A stretch of DNA of 64,000 bases from contig NC_007912.1 of NCBI RefSeq assembly GCF_000013665.1, forward strand, positions 558,001 to 622,000, given 5' to 3'. The stretch comes from Saccharophagus degradans 2-40. Lineage in GTDB: Bacteria > Pseudomonadota > Gammaproteobacteria > Pseudomonadales > Cellvibrionaceae. Below, piece by piece: positions 15,160-25,500 of the stretch (position 1 is its first letter; every line of letters begins with the position of its first letter). The notes under the pieces were generated by a model. It saw nothing but the letters and a program-made list of their open reading frames with translations, did no database searches and had not been told where the DNA came from. The position numbers and the translations under genes are program-made.

Positions 15160-16308
15160 TTAGCCTTGTAGTGCGGCCACTTTGTCGGTTTTTTCCCAGG
15201 TAAACTCGGGCTCTTCGCGACCGAAGTGACCATAGGCAGCCGTTTTGCGATAAATAGGACGCAATAAATCCAGCATTTCTATAATGCCGCGTGGGCGCAG
15301 GTCAAAGTGCTGGGCAACTAATTTGCTAATTTCGCTATCGGCAATGGAGCCTGTTCCAAATGTGTTTACAGAGATAGATGTAGGCTCTGCCACACCAATT
15401 GCATAGGACACTTGAATTTCACAGCGCGACGCAAGGCCAGCAGCAACAATATTTTTAGCCACATAGCGACCAGCGTATGCCGCAGAGCGATCCACTTTGG
15501 ACGGGTCTTTACCCGAGAATGCACCGCCACCGTGACGAGCCATGCCGCCGTAAGTATCTACAATAATTTTGCGACCGGTTAAACCGCAATCGCCCACTGG
15601 GCCACCAATAATAAATTGGCCTGTTGGGTTAATGTGGTATTTGGTATCGGCATGCAGCCACTCTGCAGGTAACGTGGTTTTAATAATTTCTTCCATTACC
15701 GCTTCGCGAATAGTTGCTTGCGATACATCTGGGTTGTGTTGGGTAGACAGTACAACCGCATCTACTGCAACAGGTTTGCCGTTATCGTAACGCAAGGTTA
15801 CTTGGCTTTTTGCATCTGGACGCAACCAATTTAATTTGCCGTTTTTGCGCAGCTCTGCTTGTTTTTCTACTAAGCGGTGCGAGTAGTAGATGGGTGCTGG
15901 CATAAGCACATCGGTTTCGTTGGTGGCATAGCCGAACATTAAACCTTGGTCGCCTGCGCCTAGGTCTTTATTGTTAGCTTCATCCACACCCATGGCGATA
16001 TCGGCAGATTGTTTGCCAATTGCATTTAATACCGCACAGGATGCGCCATCAAAGCCCACGTCGCTGCTGTTGTAGCCTATATCTAAAATTACATCGCGAA
16101 TTAAGTCTTCTAAGTCGATATAGGTAGAGGTGCGCACTTCACCGGCAACAATGGCCATACCGGTCTTCACCATGGTTTCTACCGCAACGCGTGCGTTTTT
16201 ATCATCCGCTAAAATTGCATCTAAAATTGCGTCTGATATTTGGTCGGCCATTTTATCTGGATGGCCTTCGGATACGGATTCCGAAGTAAATAAAGAGTAT
16301 TGCGCCAT
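15160..16308 (-). CDS. metK: S-adenosylmethionine synthetase
   Basis: A 382-residue enzyme making SAM from methionine and ATP. Family signatures are [15 protein letters not shown] (ATP/methionine site at the N-terminus), [12 protein letters not shown] and [12 protein letters not shown] (the glycine-rich [14 protein letters not shown] loop). The length matches bacterial MetK. It is second in the methionine-cycle operon, 40 bases after the regulator gene. Confidence 0.97.
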   Translation of the reverse strand: MAQYSLFTSESVSEGHPDKMADQISDAILDAILADDKNARVAVETMVKTGMAIVAGEVRTSTYIDLEDLIRDVILDIGYNSSDVGFDGASCAVLNAIGKQSADIAMGVDEANNKDLGAGDQGLMFGYATNETDVLMPAPIYYSHRLVEKQAELRKNGKLNWLRPDAKSQVTLRYDNGKPVAVDAVVLSTQHNPDVSQATIREAVMEEIIKTTLPAEWLHADTKYHINPTGQFIIGGPVGDCGLTGRKIIVDTYGGMARHGGGAFSGKDPSKVDRSAAYAGRYVAKNIVAAGLASRCEIQVSYAIGVAEPTSISVNTFGTGSIADSEISKLVAQHFDLRPRGIIEMLDLLRPIYRKTAAYGHFGREEPEFTWEKTDKVAALQG

Positions 16309-16348
16309 GAGTGTTTCCTATCTAGAGGTAAGCGGGTTAGCAATGAAA

Positions 16349-17356
16349 TTAAGTGTTAATACGTTTAGTAAATTGTTGGATCTGAATTTGAAAACCGTTG
16401 CGCAGGGCAAAATAAATATTTTGCTCGGCGTAGAGATTGTGTTCTTTTGCCCATGCACTGAGATCGGCGGGGGCAAAGCCTAACCAAATATCGCCGCAGG
16501 CTTGTTTGGCCCAGTCTTGATCGTGTTCGCACAGTTCACACACAATTAATGCGCCGCCGGGTTTAAGCGATTGGCTTACATCGGCAAATATTTGGTTGGG
16601 CGACGGTGTGTGGTGCAGCACCATGTTTATTACCACGCAATCCAAACTGTTTGGTTGTTGGCTGCAGTAACTGGTGTCGTTCAATACAAACTGAATATTG
16701 TTTAAGGCTTGTTGCTCGCTATAAGCCTGCGCTTTTTGCAGCATAGTGCTGGCGTTGTCGAGCGCAATAACGTTATTAAAGCGCTTGCTTAAGTAAGGCA
16801 AAAAGTCGCCTTCGCCCGGGCCTATTTCTAGCGCGCGCTGGTGGCTGGGCAGTTTAAGCGTAGCCAATAACTCGTCTATTTGCGGGCCGTACACATCAAA
16901 GCCGGCTATTAAATCTTGCTGCTGTTTAAAGCTGCCTGCTTGCTCGGCAAAAAATATGCGCGAAGCTTCGGCGCGCTGTTTGTAAATACCGGCTTTGCGT
17001 TCGGCAACTTCTGGGCTGAGCGGCAGGGCGTCTATGCTGCTAAAAAGCTCGGCTTTTAGTTGGCTAAATTCGCCGGATGCCGACAGGCTATCGCGGCGAT
17101 AAAAAATCGAATTGCCCTCACGGCGCGTACACACCAAGCCCGCGTTTGCCAGCACCTTTAAATGGTGGCTCATACCCGATTGCTTGGTTTCGAATACTTG
17201 GCACAGCTCTAAAACACCAAAGGAGTCGGTGGAAAGGGCGCGTAAAATATCCACTCGCAACTCGTCACCCGCCGCTTTTAGCAGGCGCACAAGTGCGCTT
17301 TGTGTGCTGTCTATGGGGCTGGCGCCGTTTGTTGTGGTGTTGAGAGGTGCATTCAT
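16349..17356 (-). CDS. SahR-like ArsR regulator fused to a SAM methyltransferase domain
   Basis: A 335-residue protein. Residues ~20-100 form an ArsR-type winged helix (VLELCQVFETKQSGMSHHLK is the recognition region). Residues ~150-310 are a class I methyltransferase fold, with LEIGPGEGDFLPYLS as the SAM-binding loop and VVINMVLHHTPSP after it. Regulators of this kind beside metK/ahcY are known as SahR and sense SAH; the assignment here rests on context and architecture. A large inverted repeat lies 20 bases upstream of its start, consistent with autoregulation and control of metK, ahcY and metF. Whether the methyltransferase part is catalytic or only senses ligand is unknown. Confidence 0.85.
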   Translation of the reverse strand: MNAPLNTTTNGASPIDSTQSALVRLLKAAGDELRVDILRALSTDSFGVLELCQVFETKQSGMSHHLKVLANAGLVCTRREGNSIFYRRDSLSASGEFSQLKAELFSSIDALPLSPEVAERKAGIYKQRAEASRIFFAEQAGSFKQQQDLIAGFDVYGPQIDELLATLKLPSHQRALEIGPGEGDFLPYLSKRFNNVIALDNASTMLQKAQAYSEQQALNNIQFVLNDTSYCSQQPNSLDCVVINMVLHHTPSPNQIFADVSQSLKPGGALIVCELCEHDQDWAKQACGDIWLGFAPADLSAWAKEHNLYAEQNIYFALRNGFQIQIQQFTKRINT

Positions 17357-17375
17357 GGGCGCAAGTTTAGCAGTC

Positions 17376-17415
17376 TAGCCCACCTATATCAAAAAATATT
17401 GATATAGGTGGGCTA
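17376..17415. promoter_or_regulatory. Probable SahR operator: 17-bp inverted repeat
   Basis: TAGCCCACCTATATCAA (17376-17392), a 6-base spacer, then its exact reverse complement (17399-17415). The centre, TATATCAA-N6-TTGATATA, has the form of an ArsR-family operator. It sits between the regulator start (17356) and an AT-rich TATAAT-containing stretch (17428-17450) that suits a minus-strand promoter. Part of the outer arm may only stabilise a hairpin. Confidence 0.75.
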
Positions 17416-17669
17416 TGAATATGGTTTATATATAATATAATACTACCTAATGTGCCATTTTCTTGCTCGATTTGCGGATTCCGCTTATTTGTAGTTAAAA
17501 AGACTATAAGGGGAGTTTACGATTTGGGCATAGTAAGAGAGAATAGCCGCACTTTTTTCTGGCTGGATGCACGTACCAAGGCTGTAGCTTGCCAAGATAG
17601 GGCTAAGATGTATCTAAATTTACGCCTCGCCACAATACCTAACCCTACATAATCAGGAGTTAAACCCCA

Positions 17670-19673
17670 ATGTCTTCACGCAGAGAACTTGCGAATGCCA
17701 TCCGTGCATTAAGTATGGACGCCGTACAAAAAGCAAATAGTGGTCACCCAGGTGCACCAATGGGAATGGCCGATATTGCGGAAGTGCTGTGGAATGACTT
17801 CCTCAAGCACAACCCAAGCAACCCTAATTGGGCCGATCGCGACCGTTTTGTATTGTCAAACGGCCACGGCTCTATGCTTATTTATTCTTTGTTGCACCTT
17901 AGCGGTTACGACTTGCCAATGAGCGAGTTGGCTCAGTTCCGTCAGTTGCACTCTAAAACCCCAGGTCACCCAGAGTTGGGTTATACCCCAGGTGTAGAAA
18001 CTACCACTGGCCCACTTGGCCAAGGTATCAGTAACGCCGTAGGTATGGCGCTTGCCGAAAAAATGTTGGCTGCGCAGTTTAACCGCGATGGTCACGATAT
18101 TGTTGATCACTACACCTACTGCTTTTTAGGTGATGGCTGTTTGATGGAAGGTGTTTCTCACGAAACCTGTTCACTTGCTGGCACCTTGGGCTTGGGCAAA
18201 TTAATTGCCTTTTGGGACGACAACGGTATTTCTATTGATGGTCACGTAGAAGGCTGGTTTACCGATAATACCCCAGCACGTTTTGAAGCTTATGGCTGGC
18301 ATGTTATCCCAGCGGTAGATGGTCACGACCCAGAAGCTATTAAAGCGGCGGTAGAAGCTGCGCAAGCAGAAACAGGCAAGCCAACGTTGATTTGTACTAA
18401 AACCACCATTGGTTTTGGTTCACCTAACAAGAGCGGTTCTCACGATTGTCACGGCGCACCATTAGGCGATGCAGAAATTGCCGCAGCGCGCGAATTTTTG
18501 GGCTGGCCTCATGCGCCATTCGAAATTCCAGACAACGTTTACGCTGGTTGGGATGCGAAAGAAAAAGGTGCAGCGGCACAGTCTGCATGGGAAGCCAAGT
18601 TTGAAGCATACAAGGCTGCACAGCCCGCTTTGGCGGCCGAGTTTGAGCGCCGCGTATTAAACGGTGACTTGCCTGCAGATTTCGAAGCTAAAGCCGATGC
18701 GTTTATTAAAGCTGTTAACGAAAAAGGCGAAAGCATTGCCACCCGTAAAGCGTCACAAAACACTATTGCAGAATTTGGCGCTGCATTGCCAGAGCTACTC
18801 GGTGGCTCTGCCGATTTGGCTGGCTCTAACCTCACCATGTGGAGCGGTTCTAAGCCTGTTACGCGCGAAGATGCCAGCGGCAACTATATTTACTACGGTG
18901 TGCGTGAATTTGGTATGAGCGCCATTATGAATGGTATTGCTGCTCACGGTGGCTTTATTAACTACGGCGCAACCTTCTTAATGTTTATGGAATACGCGCG
19001 CAACGCTGTGCGTATGTCTGCATTGATGAAGTTGCCAAATATTTTTGTTTACACCCACGATTCCATTGGTCAGGGTGAAGACGGCCCAACTCACCAGCCT
19101 ATCGAGCAGTTGGCCGCGTTGCGTTTAACGCCAAACCTAAATACTTGGCGCCCAGCGGATGCAGTTGAATCTGCGGTTGCTTGGAAATCTGCAGTAATGC
19201 GTAAAGACGGCCCAAGCGCATTGGTATTTACCCGTCAAGGCGTTAAGGCGCAAAGCCACGACGACGAGCAAATAGCCAACATGGCGCGCGGTGCATACGT
19301 ACTAGTAGATTGCGACGGCGAGCCAGAAGTGATGCTAATTGCCACTGGTTCTGAAGTGGGTATTACCGTAGATGCCGCAGCACAGCTAGCGGGTGAAGGC
19401 GTGAAGGTGCGTGTTGTATCCATGCCTTGTACCAATGTGTTCGATCAGCAAGATGCCGCCTACAAAGAATCTGTATTACCTATTGCGGTTACCCATCGCG
19501 TAGCGGTAGAAACGTCACACGTTGACTACTGGGCGAAATACGTAGGCATTGATGGCCGCGTAGTGGGCATGACCACCTTCGGTGAATCTGCACCGGGTGG
19601 CGCATTGCTTGAGTACTTCGGTTTTACTGTAGAAAACGTCGTAAACACCGTTAAAGAATTGCTAGAAGACTAA
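17670..19673 (+). CDS. tkt: Transketolase
   Basis: A 667-residue thiamine-diphosphate enzyme of the non-oxidative pentose phosphate pathway. The ThDP motif GDGCLMEG...DDN lies near residues 155-185. [18 protein letters not shown] in the middle domain is the sugar-phosphate site, and a C-terminal domain follows. The RBS is CAGGAG. It is divergent from the sahR operon and upstream of pgk; the usual epd gene between tkt and pgk is missing here. Codon choice looks highly expressed. Confidence 0.97.
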   Translation: MSSRRELANAIRALSMDAVQKANSGHPGAPMGMADIAEVLWNDFLKHNPSNPNWADRDRFVLSNGHGSMLIYSLLHLSGYDLPMSELAQFRQLHSKTPGHPELGYTPGVETTTGPLGQGISNAVGMALAEKMLAAQFNRDGHDIVDHYTYCFLGDGCLMEGVSHETCSLAGTLGLGKLIAFWDDNGISIDGHVEGWFTDNTPARFEAYGWHVIPAVDGHDPEAIKAAVEAAQAETGKPTLICTKTTIGFGSPNKSGSHDCHGAPLGDAEIAAAREFLGWPHAPFEIPDNVYAGWDAKEKGAAAQSAWEAKFEAYKAAQPALAAEFERRVLNGDLPADFEAKADAFIKAVNEKGESIATRKASQNTIAEFGAALPELLGGSADLAGSNLTMWSGSKPVTREDASGNYIYYGVREFGMSAIMNGIAAHGGFINYGATFLMFMEYARNAVRMSALMKLPNIFVYTHDSIGQGEDGPTHQPIEQLAALRLTPNLNTWRPADAVESAVAWKSAVMRKDGPSALVFTRQGVKAQSHDDEQIANMARGAYVLVDCDGEPEVMLIATGSEVGITVDAAAQLAGEGVKVRVVSMPCTNVFDQQDAAYKESVLPIAVTHRVAVETSHVDYWAKYVGIDGRVVGMTTFGESAPGGALLEYFGFTVENVVNTVKELLED

Positions 19674-19946
19674 GCGTTAGCTTAAGGTTTTCTCGCTAAA
19701 CAACAGGCCTGCACCATTTTTGCGCGCGATTATTTTTTAATTGCCGCATGAATGGCTGCAGGTTTTGTTGCTTATTGGGCTGTGAACCTTATAATCCGCG
19801 CATCGAAAGTATTTGGTCTAAGCTGCTTCTACTTGTTGCCACTATAAATTGGCCGCTAAGCATGCTACACGCTGCCAAGCAGTACTATAAACGTCACATA
19901 CTCACCTTATCTTTTTTACCTAAGCATGACTCAAGAGGAAATATCC

Positions 19947-21122
19947 ATGGCTGTTATTCAGATGAAGGACCTCGATCTTAAAGGCAAACGCGTTCTTATT
20001 CGCCAAGATCTAAACGTACCCCTACAGGATGGTGAAATCACCTCCGATGTACGTATCCAAGCATCATTGCCTACCATCAAAGCCGCAGTAGACGCGGGTG
20101 CTAAAGTGATGTTGATGTCTCACTTGGGCCGCCCTACCGAAGGCGAATACGCTGACGAATTTTCTTTAAAGCCTGTTGCTGCACGCTTAACCAAATTGTT
20201 GGGCAAAGAAGTGGGCTTGGTAAAAAACTGGCAAGAAGGCGTTGCTGTTGCTGAAGGCGAAGTTGTATTGCTAGAAAACGTGCGCTTTAACGTGGGCGAG
20301 AAAAAAGACGACGAAACATTAGCTAAAGCGTACGCAGCATTGTGCGACGTATTTGTGATGGATGCATTCGGTACCGCGCACCGCGCGCAAGCATCTACCC
20401 ACGGCGTCGCGAAATTTGCACCGGTTGCCTGCGCAGGCCCGCTATTGTCTGGCGAGTTGAGTGCATTAGAAAAAGCCCTAGCCAACCCTGCGCGCCCAAT
20501 GGTTGCGGTGGTAGGTGGCTCTAAAGTTTCTACAAAATTAACCGTATTAGATGCGCTTTCTAAAATTGTTGATGTAATGGTTGTGGGTGGCGGTATCTCC
20601 AACACTTTCGTTGCTGCTGCCGGTAACGAAGTAGGCAACTCTTTATACGAAAAAGATTTAATTCCAGAAGCGCAACGCTTGTGTGCAGAAACTGAAGTTA
20701 TTTACGCGCACGATGTGCGAGTAACTAAAGAGGGCTTCAGCGATTGGAATCACAACTCTGTAACTGAAGTTAAAGTACCTGCAGATATTCAAGCCGACGA
20801 AGAAATTATTGACTACGGCCCAGAAACTGCGCAAAAAGTTGCCGCTATTTTGAAAGATGCTAAAACCATTATTTGGAACGGCCCGTGTGGCGTTTTCGAG
20901 TTTGATGCGTTTGCTAAAGGTACCGAAGTGGTTGCGCGCGCAATTGCAGAAAGCGAAGGCTTCTCTATTGCCGGCGGCGGTGACACCTTAGCGGCAATTG
21001 ATAAATTCGGTTTGGCCGACGGCGTTTCTTACATTTCTACCGGTGGGGGTGCTTTCTTGGAATACGTAGAAGGGAAGCCGTTACCCGCTGTAGTGATGTT
21101 AGAAGAGAGAGCTAAGGGTTAA
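19947..21122 (+). CDS. pgk: Phosphoglycerate kinase
   Basis: A 391-residue glycolytic enzyme that transfers phosphate from 1,3-bisphosphoglycerate to ADP. The N-terminal signature is [21 protein letters not shown] is the substrate site, and [13 protein letters not shown] plus [12 protein letters not shown] form the nucleotide-binding end. ATG 19947 is chosen over 19926 because GAGGA sits eight bases ahead and the protein then has the family's usual start. It lies 270 bases after tkt and ends at a strong terminator. Confidence 0.97.
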   Translation: MAVIQMKDLDLKGKRVLIRQDLNVPLQDGEITSDVRIQASLPTIKAAVDAGAKVMLMSHLGRPTEGEYADEFSLKPVAARLTKLLGKEVGLVKNWQEGVAVAEGEVVLLENVRFNVGEKKDDETLAKAYAALCDVFVMDAFGTAHRAQASTHGVAKFAPVACAGPLLSGELSALEKALANPARPMVAVVGGSKVSTKLTVLDALSKIVDVMVVGGGISNTFVAAAGNEVGNSLYEKDLIPEAQRLCAETEVIYAHDVRVTKEGFSDWNHNSVTEVKVPADIQADEEIIDYGPETAQKVAAILKDAKTIIWNGPCGVFEFDAFAKGTEVVARAIAESEGFSIAGGGDTLAAIDKFGLADGVSYISTGGGAFLEYVEGKPLPAVVMLEERAKG

Positions 21123-21161
21123 GGGATAGGTGACAGTTGACAGGGAACAGTTAACAGCTTG

Positions 21162-21189
21162 AAAAAAACCGCCGATTGGCGGTTTTTTT
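21162..21189. terminator. Bidirectional rho-independent terminator, pgk/rdgC
   Basis: A-run, CCGCC, GATT loop, GGCGG, T-run. The symmetric flanks serve pgk (plus strand) and rdgC (minus strand), which converge here. Confidence 0.9.
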
Positions 21190-21211
21190 ATTAGTGATTA
21201 GCTATTCGCGA

Positions 21212-22129
21212 TTAATTATTGGTATCTAGTGTTTCTATTCCGCCAAAGGCTTTTACTAGGTCTTTAATCATTTGCGATAGTTCTACGGTCATAATGGCGA
21301 ATTCTTGGTCGAATTCTTCGGCCATGCTGTCGGCGTTACTGGATTGGGCTTTTTCTTGGATTATTTCTTCGAATTTTAAGCGTTTGAAGGCGAATTGGTC
21401 GTCGATAATTAATTGCACGCCTTCTTTCCAAATAACCGCAATTTTATTTACAACCATACCTGTGTTGATGTGGCTTAGCACTTCGTCTGCGGTTAGGTCT
21501 TGGTTTTTGCAGCGAATAATACGGCCATCTTTAGGGGCGGTAAGTTCGCATTCTTCGCCTAGCTCTAAGCCTGCGCTTATGGTGTTGTCACGCAGCCAGC
21601 TGGTCATTACCGAGGGCGGTGGTTGCGTTGGGTTGAGTGGCACACAAGGGAAGCTGCCTACTGCTTCACGCAGTGCTGCCATTAAATCTTCTGCGCGTTT
21701 AGCTGACGAAGCATTCACCACTAACAATTTTTCGTTGGTATCTATATACGCAAAACAAATATTCGATTTAGTAAATGCCTTGGGCAGTAGAGTAAAAATT
21801 ATTTCGTCTTTTAATGTTTCGCGTTCTTTACGGCTTACGTGGCGAGCTTCTTGTTCGCTTATTTCTGCCACCTTTTGTTCTAGGTGATCTTTCACTACCG
21901 CGCTTGGGAGTATTTTTTCCTCCTGCTTAAACGCCACCATAATGTAGCCGTTAGCAGCGTGCACAAATTCGCTGCCGTGGCGCCCCAGTGGGGGTACCCA
22001 GCCGCCGCGCTGTGGGTCGAGCTTGCCACAGGGTTGAAACTCAAAGGGCGCGAGTAAATCGTGCAGCTGCTCGGGGGAGTGCTCGAAGGGTTGGGTAAGG
22101 CGATAAATGCGAAGGTTTTTGAACCACAT
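21212..22129 (-). CDS. rdgC: Recombination-associated protein RdgC
   Basis: A 305-residue nucleoid-associated DNA-binding ring protein that modulates RecA. The whole-length match begins [15 protein letters not shown] and continues with [16 protein letters not shown], both family hallmarks. The length is the family norm. It is a single gene converging on pgk. Confidence 0.95.
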
Positions 22130-22565
22130 AGTGTAAAAAGTCTGCAGTAAGGGGTGAATTTAGCTGGGGGCGAAGTGTAGCACGGGTGAGCGCTTATGCG
22201 GCCAAGAGATAGGGGGGCGGTTATCGCTCAAACATCATTATTAGGGCTGAGAGTGTTAAGCTAAATGGCCGTATGCGCGAGTGTGTGGGGTATCACACTT
22301 TGTATCTTTACCTTCCGGCTCGCCGTGCCATTTACCCCCTCCGCCGACTCTGGCTGGTATTTGCGGGGTGAAAATACCACTATAACTGCGCTTCCGTTCA
22401 TTCGGCGTAATTGGCACCTATAACAATAATACGAATACTCTTTTGTAGCCCAGACAAAGTTCTTGTTTATTCGATCTTAAAAATACCGCACATGCTCGTC
22501 GTTTGGTGAAGCCGTGTCGTGCCTGCTTGCTTTGCAAGTTTGGCTGTTCAAAATCTAATAAAAGA
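22130..22565. other. Gene-free region upstream of the GH3 gene
   Basis: About 430 bases between divergent rdgC and the GH3 gene. Short shadow frames only. An AT-rich stretch (22415-22450) could hold the promoter of the GH3 gene. I see no operator-like palindrome strong enough to name. Confidence 0.5.
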
Positions 22566-25500
22566 ATGTCGACTATGAAAAGGCTACTGCATATCACTAT
22601 GTTTAGCTCACCTATTGGCCGCAAATTATTGCGCGGTTTAATAACGTCTGGGCTACTACTACTCTCGTTACTTTCTATTTCGCAGGCTACTGCGCAAACG
22701 AATTTAGCTTTAAATAAACCTATATTTGCCTCTTCCACTCAGGTTAGGTTAGAGGTAACTGCAGCTAACGATGGCAACCTTGGCACACGCTGGGGAAGCG
22801 ACTGGGAAGACCCGCAATGGATCTACGTGGACTTGGGCCAACCAAGCACGATTTCTGAAGTAGAAGTTGTGTGGGAAGGGGCTTACGGCTCGGATTACGA
22901 TATTCAATTTTCTAATGACGGTAGTAATTGGGCTACCGTTGCCTCTGTTACCAACGGTACTGGCGGCACCGAGCGCACCGCCGCTGGCGGCAGCGCGCAA
23001 TATGTGCGCCTGCATTTGTTGGCGCGCGGTACCGGCTGGGGTTACTCGCTGTTTGAGTTTGGTGTGTACGGCTCTAGTGAGCCTGAGCAGCCCACAGACG
23101 ACACAGACTTAGCCGAAGGCAAGCCCACTTACTCCTCGCTAATTGAGGGAGGTAACAGTGCCGGTGCGGCAACCGATGGCAACGAGTCTACCCGCTGGGG
23201 ATCGGATTTTGTGGATGACGCGTGGATTTATGTCGACCTAGAGCAAGTGTCGGTAATTTCATCTATCGAGCTTTCTTGGGAAGCGGCCTACGGCAAAGAA
23301 TACAAAATTCAAACCTCGAACGATGCGAATAATTGGACTGATATTTATTACACCGACTCGGGCGACGGCGGCAGCGACATTATTGCCGTAAACACTTCGG
23401 CGCAATTTGTACGCATGCAAGGTATTAGCCGTGGCACAGGTTGGGGTTATTCACTGTGGAGCTTTCGTGTCATTGGTCACGTTGGCGATAACTCGTCCAC
23501 AATTGTCAATGTGCCTATTGTTGGCCCCTATGTGGAATTTATTAATTTAGGTTTATCGCCCGCCGCTAACGATGGTGTGGATGAAATTCGCGTGCAAAAT
23601 ATTGTGGTGGATGAATCGGTAGCCTACCTTGAAGGTACAACCGTTACCTTTACTAAGGACTTTGTAAGCCTTGGCCCCAATAACGATTTAGAAATTTCCG
23701 CAATTGATAAAAACGGCAACCTACTTAATCACTTCCCGTTAACCGTAACCGTTTATGACGGTTTGCAAATACAGGTAGAGGTTGTAGAAAAATCGTCTAA
23801 TAATGATGATGACTTGGCGTTGGGTAAGCCGGTATATGCCTCTACCGAAGTGGGCGGCAACTACGCGCAGGCGGTGGCCGACGGCGATGACGAAACTCGC
23901 TGGGAATCGGAAGCTGCAGACCCGCAATGGATTTATATCGATTTAGATACAGCGCAAACTTTCCAGCGCGTAGTGTTAAATTGGGAAGTGGCTTACGGCG
24001 CTAACTACACTATTCAAATTTCTAACGATGCAAGCAATTGGCAAGATGTAGAAATTATTTTGGGCGGCAATGGCGAAGAAGATAACATTAACTTTGCCAA
24101 TCCAGTAACCGCACGCTATGTGCGTATGTTGGGTAGCGCACGCGGCACCGGTTACGGCTTTTCGCTGTGGAGTTTTGAAGTTTACGAAAACACAGGTAAT
24201 AGCGATTCGGAATTTGAAATTATTCCAGACCCGTATACCGCACCCGCTAAGCGTCCAGAAGTGGGTGCATTCAGGGTTCAATCACCAAAAGATCGCGTAG
24301 TCATTACCAACACCCGCAACCCCGTATTGCGCTGGGATGCTTTTGCCGGTGCAGGTGAATACGACGTGTACTTAAATATTACCCGCAACGACTATGACTT
24401 TACCCAAGCCGGTAACTTTTTAGATCGCTATACCAAAATAGGTACAACGTCAGATACACAATTTACCGCACCAGATTTGTCAGATCGCTGGACCTACAAA
24501 TGGTTTGTGGTTGCTGTGGGCGGTGCGCAAACGCAATCCGATATTGGCACCTTTAGTGTATACCTGCCAGTGATGGAAAACGTAGACGACGGCGTTAATA
24601 TTATTAATGGTTTCCGCGATGCAAATAAAAACGGTTCTATCGAACCCTTTGAAGATTACACCAACACCATTGATGTGCGTGTAAACGATTTGCTTGGCAG
24701 AATGAGCCGCGAAGACAAAGCCATGCAAATGTTTTTTGATAGCAAGGTATACCACAACGCTGGTTTCCATTTTGGCCCTATCACGCCAGCCGAAGATTAC
24801 CAAATGCAATTGGATCACGCGCGGGCAAACGAAAATGGTATTCCGCCAATCACTACGGCAGACACTATTCACGGCTATGAAACCACTTACCCAGCACAAT
24901 CGGGTTTAGCTGCTACAAAAAATTACGATTTAATTTATCAGCTTGCCGATATGCAGCGCCGTGAACAATTAGCGGTGGGTGCACGCGGTACCTTGTCGCC
25001 ACTTGCCGAAGTGGGTACCAAAGTATTGTACCCGCGTATTCAAGAAGGCGGTGGTGAAGATGCCGATGTAGCCGCAGCCATGGTGCGCGCAATGTTGGTG
25101 GGCCTACAGGCAGGGCCAGAATTAAACCCGCAATCTATATCTGTAACTACTAAGCATTGGCCAAGCCAAGGTGCGGGTGGCGAACAGCAAATGGTATACG
25201 ACGGTACAACCGTGCACTACCACATGCGCCCTTGGCATGCGGCTATAGAGGCGAACACCAGTGGCATTATGCCGGGTTATGGTGGCACGCGCTTATTTGG
25301 CCCTGATGATCACGGTGCGGGCGATAACCCCTATATTATTGGCTACTTGCGCAATGCCATGGGGTTTGAAGAAGGCCTAATTATGACCGATTGGCTGCCC
25401 AGCGGTTCGTGGGTGGGCTCGGCCTTGGCCGGTGCCGATGTAATGGGCGGCGCGGCACCTGCAGTAAAAGGTAACTTCACTATGGAAGTGCCAGAAGACC

